64,000 nucleotides of DNA, from assembly GCF_025244725.1 (NCBI RefSeq), contig NZ_CP104203.1:3100001-3164000 (forward strand), in the 5' to 3' direction. The position numbers and the translations under genes were made by a program. This document shows positions 58,561 through 64,000 of this stretch, one piece after another (positions within the stretch are counted from its first letter, which is position 1; each line of letters begins with the position of its first letter). The DNA comes from Chryseobacterium oranimense. Its GTDB lineage: Bacteria; Bacteroidota; Bacteroidia; Flavobacteriales; Weeksellaceae. The notes under the pieces were generated by a model. The model did not search any database. It saw only the letters and a program-made list of their open reading frames with translations, and had not been told where the DNA came from.

Positions 58561-59886
58561 TATTGGATAGCCGGTCTGGTAAAAATCTGCTATATTTTTG
58601 ATATCGTCAAGGCTTAAATTCCACATAAAGTTCAGAAACTGCTGGTAACTTTCACTTTGGTTTTTGGGTTCTATCCTATCCAGATAGCGGTTCAGGTTAT
58701 AATTTTTCCGGGCCTCATAAATTTTAGCAAAACATTTACCCAGCCAGCCTTTATAATATTTTTCCTCTTCGCCATCCTGCAGAAACTGCATGGATGCATA
58801 AATTCCCAGCCCATAATCTTCGGAATGAAAATAATTAGGGAGAATTTCCATCCGGGCTGTTTTCTTCAATGCTGTAAAAGTTTCAGAAGCTTTTTCAGGC
58901 TCAGAAGGTGTTTTCAGCTCTGTAAATGTTTTTTTAAGATTTTCGATTCTGCGGGATATTTCCGGGTGTGATGCCAGAGAATCCTTATCCAGCTTTTCTT
59001 TATAAAAATTATAGTTATACAGCGAAAAATCCTCCTTTTTCATCCACTTTTCATTGAAAGCCTGCTTTGGAAGATCAAAAAGCTTTTTATAGGTTTCCAC
59101 CTTCAGTTCGCGGGGAGAAATGGTGTCAAAATCCTGCAGCCGTTGAAGAGTATTAATAAATTCAGATTTTTTAAAATCACTGTTTTTAAAAATAACATAG
59201 CCCAGCGAGTCTGCCTTCATTTCCTGTTTCCTTCTTTCCACTCCTTTTTTATAGGCACGGTTTTTAAGAATATCAAAAGCCTTCTGATTCTGGCTCTGGC
59301 TGCGCTTTACCGTTGTTTCCTTCAGGTTTTGAACAGTCATTTTATCCATCTCATTCTGTTCAATGATGTTTAAAAATGTTTTTAGCGAATGTTCATCAAT
59401 CTTATGCCCTAATTCGTGGGTAATGACTGCTGCAATCTGGTCTTCACTGTTGAGCCAGTTGTATAGTCCCATATTGACTACAAAAGTTCCGTCCGCAAGG
59501 CAGTAAGCATTGGGAGTATTATCCCTTGCCACCAGGATTTTCAGATCCTGAGGAATATTTGGATTGTTTTTTCTGAGACGTTGGATAAGGCTTTTTATCT
59601 CATTTTCAAATTCAGACCTGAAGATAAAATCTTTATTTTTCACCTGCTTTTCGAAATCGGTACCGAATTCTTTGTAAATCCTGGACAATTCCGAGCTTGT
59701 TCTTCCGGAATATTGTGATTTTAGCTTTTTAATAAAAACCTCGTTATTTCCGGCAAAACTTTTTAAAAATTCTTTTCTCTGCAGATAGTCTGCGGTGTCG
59801 ATCATTTTATAGGTCTGGGCGGATCCCATCACTGAAAAAATGAAAAACACAAATGCAATGAGTTTTCTGGTCATATTTTTCATCAT
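58549..59886 (-). CDS. M48-family metallopeptidase
   Basis: A 445-residue exported zinc peptidase. The N-terminus LIAFVFFIFSVMGSAQ is a signal peptide. The catalytic HExxH is in AAVITHELGHKIDEHS, and the third zinc ligand Glu is expected in the EMKADSLGY segment. The C-terminal half is helical with no membrane helices like those of HtpX, so it is a soluble periplasmic BepA-like or Oma1-like protein. The start is uncertain. TTG at 59895 lies inside a -7 box, and ATG at 59886, 59883 or 59874 are possible. I take 59886. Confidence 0.85.
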   Translation of the reverse strand: MMKNMTRKLIAFVFFIFSVMGSAQTYKMIDTADYLQRKEFLKSFAGNNEVFIKKLKSQYSGRTSSELSRIYKEFGTDFEKQVKNKDFIFRSEFENEIKSLIQRLRKNNPNIPQDLKILVARDNTPNAYCLADGTFVVNMGLYNWLNSEDQIAAVITHELGHKIDEHSLKTFLNIIEQNEMDKMTVQNLKETTVKRSQSQNQKAFDILKNRAYKKGVERRKQEMKADSLGYVIFKNSDFKKSEFINTLQRLQDFDTISPRELKVETYKKLFDLPKQAFNEKWMKKEDFSLYNYNFYKEKLDKDSLASHPEISRRIENLKKTFTELKTPSEPEKASETFTALKKTARMEILPNYFHSEDYGLGIYASMQFLQDGEEEKYYKGWLGKCFAKIYEARKNYNLNRYLDRIEPKNQSESYQQFLNFMWNLSLDDIKNIADFYQTGYPIKES

Positions 59887-59892
59887 TAATCG

Positions 59893-59900
59893 CAAAAATA
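59893..59900 (-). promoter_or_regulatory. -7 box for the M48 gene
   Basis: TATTTTTG on the minus strand, perfect TAnnTTTG, 6 nt before the ATG at 59886. Again a short or absent leader. Confidence 0.5.
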
Positions 59901-59943
59901 GTTTATTTACCGTTCCTTTCTTATTTTCTTATCAAAATTATTT

Positions 59944-59951
59944 TAAATTTG
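59944..59951 (+). promoter_or_regulatory. -7 box for the serine hydrolase gene
   Basis: TAAATTTG, perfect TAnnTTTG, 24 nt before the ATG at 59976. It excludes the in-frame start at 59949, which overlaps the box. Confidence 0.5.
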
Positions 59952-59975
59952 TTTGAGACTGATACTCATGATTAT

Positions 59976-61109
59976 ATGAAGGCATTAAAATATGTAATAG
60001 GCGGAGCAGCAATAGGTGTCGCCGCAGTTTATCTTTTGGGATACGATTATCTGTTCAGCGGAATTTCCAAAACGTACCTCAAAGGAAAGTTAAGCGCTAA
60101 TATCGACGACGGGAACCTCTTTCCGGGAAACCTCATCGCTACCGAAGAACCGGTACTTTGGGCAGAAGACCCTGAATATAATCATAAGGAGCTGCCTGAA
60201 CATATGATTGAGAATTTAAAACATTCCAAAACAGCTGCTTTTGTAGTGATAAAAAACGGAAAAATTCTTCATGAGCAGTATTGGGACGGCTATAACCAGC
60301 TTTCCGGCACCAATTCTTTTTCTATGGCAAAAGCAGTCACTGTCATGCTATTGGGAAAAGCTCTGGAAGAAGGTCTCATCCGGAATATTGATGAAAAACT
60401 TTCTGACTTTTACCCTGAATTTAAAGAAAAAGAATTCGGATGTAATGTCACTCTTAAAAATTTAGCCCAGATGGAAGCAGGACTTGACTGGGATGAAAAC
60501 TACAATAATCCTTTTCTGCCAAATGCAAAGGCCTACTACGGAAAAAGTCTTGTAAAAGCGACCTTTTCCAGAAGATTTAAAGAAGAGCCCGGCACCAGAT
60601 TTGAATACCAGAGCGGATCTACCCAGCTCCTTGGGTTTGCCTTGAAAAAAGCACTTAATCAAACATTAGCAAGTTATTTATCTGAAAAATTCTGGATTCC
60701 GATGGGAATGGAACAGAATGCCACATGGAGCACAGACCATTACGGAATGGAAAAAACATATTGCTGCATCCATTCCAATGCCAGGGATTATGCCAAGTTG
60801 GGGCAGTTATTTTTAGATGACGGAAAAGTAGGTGAAAAACAAATCTTCAATCCGGATTTTATCGAACAGATGAGAACGCCTACTCAAAAATCTGAAGAAA
60901 TCTACGGAATGGGCCTCTGGATCAATCACGACAACCCCATTAAACATTATTACTTTTTGGGATTACAAGGACAATATATCATCATGGTTCCGGAACATAA
61001 TATGGTTATTGTAAGAACCGGCAGCTACAAGAATAATCCCAAAAATGACAGAGGAAGGCCGGATCAGGTAAAATTTCTTGTTAACGAAACCGTACAATTA
61101 TTTCAGTAA
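59976..61109 (+). CDS. Serine hydrolase of the beta-lactamase/penicillin-binding family
   Basis: A 377-residue class C beta-lactamase-like hydrolase with one N-terminal membrane segment (ALKYVIGGAAIGVAAVYLLG). The nucleophile motif SMAK is in TNSFSMAKAVTVMLLGK, the YxS-type motif is YQSGS, and the third motif region is in HYYFLGLQGQYIIMVPE. Such proteins are mostly esterases or peptidases rather than true beta-lactamases. It is anchored facing the periplasm. The DUF1801-like gene starts 5 nt later, so the two are co-transcribed. Confidence 0.85.
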   Translation: MKALKYVIGGAAIGVAAVYLLGYDYLFSGISKTYLKGKLSANIDDGNLFPGNLIATEEPVLWAEDPEYNHKELPEHMIENLKHSKTAAFVVIKNGKILHEQYWDGYNQLSGTNSFSMAKAVTVMLLGKALEEGLIRNIDEKLSDFYPEFKEKEFGCNVTLKNLAQMEAGLDWDENYNNPFLPNAKAYYGKSLVKATFSRRFKEEPGTRFEYQSGSTQLLGFALKKALNQTLASYLSEKFWIPMGMEQNATWSTDHYGMEKTYCCIHSNARDYAKLGQLFLDDGKVGEKQIFNPDFIEQMRTPTQKSEEIYGMGLWINHDNPIKHYYFLGLQGQYIIMVPEHNMVIVRTGSYKNNPKNDRGRPDQVKFLVNETVQLFQ

Positions 61110-61114
61110 AAATC

Positions 61115-61726
61115 ATGGAAAAATACAGCCCTAAAATAGATGCTTATATCGAAAAATCCCAGGATTTTGCAAAACCGGTTTTGCAGTATATCCGGGAAAC
61201 CGTTCATGAATTCTGTCCCGATGCAGAAGAAGCTATGAAATGGAGCTTTCCCAATTTTACCTATAAAGGAAAGATTCTCTGCGCAATGGCTTCATTCAAA
61301 CAGCACTGCACTTTCGGGTTCTGGCTGGAAAAAGAAATGAAAACAATGAACGAGATCACCAGGGATATTGAAAAAAACTCCATGTTCAGCTTAGGAAAGA
61401 TCACAAAAATTGAAGATCTACCCTCCAAAGCCCTGCTAAAAAAAGCAATTGCCGAAGCGATGGAGCTTACAGATATGGGAGTTACGGTAAAAAAGACAGC
61501 ACCATCTAAGGTGGAAACTGAAATCCCTGACTATTTTCAGGATGCCCTGAAAAAAAATGAAAATGCTTTAGCCGTGTTTGAAAAAGGCTCACTTTCTTTC
61601 AGAAAAGAATACATTAACTGGATCACAGAGGCCAAAACGGAGACGACCAGAAATAAAAGAATGGAACAATCTTTGGAATGGTTAGCTGAAGGAAAGTCCA
61701 GAAACTGGAAATACGAAAAAAAGTAA
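61115..61726 (+). CDS. DUF1801 / YdeI (OmdA)-like protein
   Basis: A 203-residue cytoplasmic protein. The N-terminal half is a DUF1801-type alpha/beta domain (CPDAEEAMKWSFPNFTYKGKILCAMASFKQHCTFGFW). The C-terminal half is the helical YdeI/OmdA segment (IPDYFQDALKKNENALAVFE and SFRKEYINWITEAKTETTRNKRM). Function of the family is not settled. It is placed between the serine hydrolase and the TPR-AraC regulator with small gaps (5 and 16 nt), which suggests one operon. Confidence 0.85.
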   Translation: MEKYSPKIDAYIEKSQDFAKPVLQYIRETVHEFCPDAEEAMKWSFPNFTYKGKILCAMASFKQHCTFGFWLEKEMKTMNEITRDIEKNSMFSLGKITKIEDLPSKALLKKAIAEAMELTDMGVTVKKTAPSKVETEIPDYFQDALKKNENALAVFEKGSLSFRKEYINWITEAKTETTRNKRMEQSLEWLAEGKSRNWKYEKK

Positions 61727-61742
61727 ACACAATTAAACACAA

Positions 61743-63293
61743 ATGGAGAAAAAAATTATATTCTTTCTCTTCCTTATATTTTCAAGTTCACTATTTTCTC
61801 AAAAATTTGATTTTGAGGATCAATACCAATATGCCCGGTCACTGACCTCCAAAAATCCTGACAGTTCGGAAATTGTCCTGAATGCTATTATAGACTCTGC
61901 ACAGAAGAAAAATATCCCCAGCTATATTGCCAAAGCTTATTATCTGAAATCCTACAACAGCTATTTAAGATCGGATGCAAAAGGAGCCCTTGACTTTGCA
62001 GACAAGGCATTGAAAATTTCTACTGAGAATAATTATGCACCCGGAAAAGCACTCGCTTACAGAATGCTGGGAACACAGTATGCAAAGCTGGGACTGCTGA
62101 AAGAAGCTTCCCAAAGCCTGAATAAAGGCCTCTCTGAAATAAAAAATGAAAACACCGATGAAGGACACGAGCTGAAAGGAATGATCTATAATTCTTTTCT
62201 CATTCTTCTGAATCAGAATGAATATCAGAAGAAAGAATTCTACTCTAAAAATGCAGTCCGGGAATTTCAGCAGATTAAAAATATTCCGAGGCGGAATGAA
62301 CTTCTGGTTTCTGCCTATACCAATCTGGGCTATAATTTATCTGAAATCAGGAAATTTGATGAAGCCAAGTCTTTTTTTGTGAAAGCCCTTACCTTAGTTG
62401 GGAGTGATGATTATTATCTGAGATCCAATATTCTTCATGATATCGGGTTTTCGTTTGCCCAGCAGAATAAGCAGGACAGTGCTGTTTTGTATTATCAGAA
62501 AGCTTTAAAAATTGCCAGTCGGTATGGCTTTAACGAAAAGAAAATAGAAATTACAAAAAACCTGGAAGAGGCCTATACCAAACTGAATGACCTTCAAAAT
62601 GTCCAGAAATATAAATTGAAGAACCTGGAATTAAAGGACAGCGTTGCTTACAATCAGAAAATGGCTGTGAATGCAACCCTCAGCCATAAGGAAGAAAATT
62701 TCGACCGGCAGCTGGTCAAAAGCCACAGCCTCTCCAAAGGTCTGATTATTGCCTGCATTGTTCTTCTTATCGTTTTAGGAGCAGTTATTTTTAATATGTT
62801 CAGCCTTAGAAAAAAACACAAAAAATCTGTTGCACAAATTTATCAGCAGGGAATTACTCCCGTTGCTTATGAAGAAGACCTTCAGGAAAACGAAGATCAT
62901 TCCGGAAACAGTATCACGGCCGATATTAAAATTTCCCCTGAAACAGAAGAACATATTTTAGCAGGTTTAAAAGCCTTTGAAGAGAACTTTGACTTTAACA
63001 AAAAAAATATTTCACGTTACAATTTATCTAATGCTCTGAACGTGAACACAAAGTATTTATCTGCAGTTATTAAAAAACATAAAAGCTTCAATTTCAACCA
63101 ATATATCAATCACTTGAGAATCAATTATGTAGTTGATCAATTAAAGAACGAACCTCAGTTCCGCAAATACAAGATCAATCACCTCGCTGAAATTACCGGA
63201 TATTCTTCCCACAGCGCTTTCTCACTTGAATTCAAAAAAATTACGGGAATGCACCCTTCCGCCTTTATCAAAGCACTTGAAGGAATTTCCTGA
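61743..63293 (+). CDS. Membrane-spanning TPR-AraC transcription regulator
   Basis: A 516-residue fusion. Signal or first membrane segment (KIIFFLFLIFSSSLFSQ), then about six TPR-like helix pairs (about 30-300, for example AKAYYLKSYNSYLRSDAKGALDFADKALKIS), a transmembrane helix GLIIACIVLLIVLGAVIFNM (about 330-350), and a C-terminal AraC-type double HTH (FNFNKKNISRYNLSNALNVNTKYLSAVIKKHK and YKINHLAEITGYSSHSAFSLEFKKITGMHP). The TPRs would be periplasmic and the DNA-binding domain cytoplasmic, giving one-step signal transfer across the membrane. It ends on the base before the convergent gene's stop. Confidence 0.9.
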   Translation: MEKKIIFFLFLIFSSSLFSQKFDFEDQYQYARSLTSKNPDSSEIVLNAIIDSAQKKNIPSYIAKAYYLKSYNSYLRSDAKGALDFADKALKISTENNYAPGKALAYRMLGTQYAKLGLLKEASQSLNKGLSEIKNENTDEGHELKGMIYNSFLILLNQNEYQKKEFYSKNAVREFQQIKNIPRRNELLVSAYTNLGYNLSEIRKFDEAKSFFVKALTLVGSDDYYLRSNILHDIGFSFAQQNKQDSAVLYYQKALKIASRYGFNEKKIEITKNLEEAYTKLNDLQNVQKYKLKNLELKDSVAYNQKMAVNATLSHKEENFDRQLVKSHSLSKGLIIACIVLLIVLGAVIFNMFSLRKKHKKSVAQIYQQGITPVAYEEDLQENEDHSGNSITADIKISPETEEHILAGLKAFEENFDFNKKNISRYNLSNALNVNTKYLSAVIKKHKSFNFNQYINHLRINYVVDQLKNEPQFRKYKINHLAEITGYSSHSAFSLEFKKITGMHPSAFIKALEGIS

Positions 63294-64000
63294 TTACTGT
63301 TCTGCTATGGTCAGGTTATTATATCCTCCTGTATTATTGAGTGAAAAACTTGCTGTAGCTAATCCGTTCAGATTAAACCAGATATAAGGCATCAGACGTT
63401 GTCCCGTAGTCATATAAAATGAAGCCGTACAGTTGCTCCCTGCATCAATATTCCCGTTACTGTTTGAAGACATGGTATTGACGCATTTCACGGTGTTTAC
63501 AATATTTGCGGGAAGTACACCCGCTGTATTATCGTACAGCTGCCAAATCGCTTCTATCTGGATCGGGTTTAAAGGATCTGTTGTATAATTAATGGCAAGC
63601 GGAGCCAGGTCTGTGGTAAAAGTAGCTACATAAACTCCATTCCGTGGAGCTGTGAAAATTCCCGTTGAAGCATTAAAACTGGTTCCGGAATTACTCTCAA
63701 AAGCTTTCGTCCAGCCTACCAGATAATTACTCGCACGGTTCTGAAGCCCTGTAGTGGTAGCTGCAGAAGGCGTAACCAGCTTTACCGTATTATCCGTTTT
63801 TGCCGCAATAACAATCACCTTGCTAACAGCCGGCTGTGCAGTAAGCAGGGGAAGCCACTGATTTCCATTGGAATATTCCATTCCGGAATTGTACCGCACC
63901 GCTCCCTCATCTGCTGCCGCTGCTGTAAGTGCAGAGGTTCCAAAGCCAATTGCTCCGTTTCCTGAATTCCGGGCATCCACTTTCACTGCGGGGTTGTGTG
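63294..64000 (-). CDS. Secreted/surface protein with C-terminal C1q/TNF-like domain (partial, 5' end outside window)
   Basis: A minus-strand frame open from the right edge to the stop at 63294-63296. The visible part begins NPAVKVDARNSGNGAIGFGT, a pattern of flavobacterial surface proteins. A beta-rich domain follows (TGIFTAPRNGVYVATFTTDLAP, and a Gly/Thr/Asn-rich end) that resembles C1q-like trimeric heads. Cys residues at VKCVNT and SNCTAS may form a disulfide. A GTG near 63986 could be mistaken for the start, but the frame continues upstream. Function unknown, probably adhesion or display. There is no gap between its stop and that of the convergent regulator. Confidence 0.6.
   Translation of the reverse strand, partial: HNPAVKVDARNSGNGAIGFGTSALTAAAADEGAVRYNSGMEYSNGNQWLPLLTAQPAVSKVIVIAAKTDNTVKLVTPSAATTTGLQNRASNYLVGWTKAFESNSGTSFNASTGIFTAPRNGVYVATFTTDLAPLAINYTTDPLNPIQIEAIWQLYDNTAGVLPANIVNTVKCVNTMSSNSNGNIDAGSNCTASFYMTTGQRLMPYIWFNLNGLATASFSLNNTGGYNNLTIAEQ

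Noticed and set aside
1..64000. tRNA or rRNA genes
   Set aside because: I saw no cloverleaf-like or rRNA sequence by eye. A tRNAscan-SE run would settle this.

Overview
The window reads as chromosomal DNA of a Chryseobacterium-like bacterium (phylum Bacteroidota, class Flavobacteriia, family Weeksellaceae). The base composition is AT-rich. Promoters carry the Bacteroidota -7 box TAnnTTTG. There is a SusC/SusD pair, T9SS (Por) sorting tails, and many DUF families typical of flavobacteria. I saw no tRNA, rRNA, CRISPR array, intact insertion sequence or prophage.

Layout. 1-1.6 kb: a membrane protein cut by the left edge and a pair of small overlapping HTH genes. 1.8-12.2 kb: housekeeping genes in minus-strand blocks (LUD-cdsA-psd, rsfS-ftsH, dolichol-phosphate-mannose-synthase-like GT2-DUF4296-tgt-LptF/G permease) with birA and DUF4271-hemD on the plus strand. 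12.3-18.3 kb: an oligopeptidase B-like S9 peptidase, two small genes, an SRPBCC protein and a histidine kinase/response regulator pair. 18.3-22.1 kb: a metal-themed cluster, with a His/Cys-repeat lipoprotein, a small Cys-rich exported protein, and a TonB-dependent receptor carrying two N-terminal heavy-metal-associated (HMA) domains.

22.4-43.2 kb is the most striking region. It is a minus-strand polysaccharide utilization locus that looks complete for high-mannose N-glycans. In order of transcription: AraC regulator, SusC, SusD, MFS permease, GH130 phosphorylase, GH92, GH125, two Endo H/F1-like GH18 enzymes with T9SS tails, a ROK sugar kinase, a second GH92 and a cupin mannose-6-phosphate isomerase. 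The inferred route: the GH18 enzymes release the glycan from glycoprotein at the cell surface; SusCD imports it; GH92 and GH125 trim alpha-mannose; the permease imports Man-beta-1,4-GlcNAc for GH130 phosphorolysis; and the ROK kinase plus isomerase send free mannose to fructose-6-phosphate.

43.4-64 kb: an AraC regulator with OsmC; a TetR-thiolase-thioesterase-ketoacyl synthase operon behind a 24-bp perfect palindrome; a cupin, an L,D-transpeptidase-like protein, msrB, DUF445, pyrD, truC, glycyl-tRNA synthetase, an M48 protease, a serine hydrolase, a DUF1801-like protein, a TPR-TM-AraC regulator, and a secreted protein cut by the right edge.

Intergenic DNA is rich in non-coding inverted repeats: a 25-bp-stem perfect hairpin, 27-bp and 18-bp stems, an octamer tandem array, and a roughly 97-bp element present twice in opposite orientation. 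Several genes have a perfect -7 box only 4-9 nt before the ATG, which suggests leaderless or nearly leaderless transcripts.
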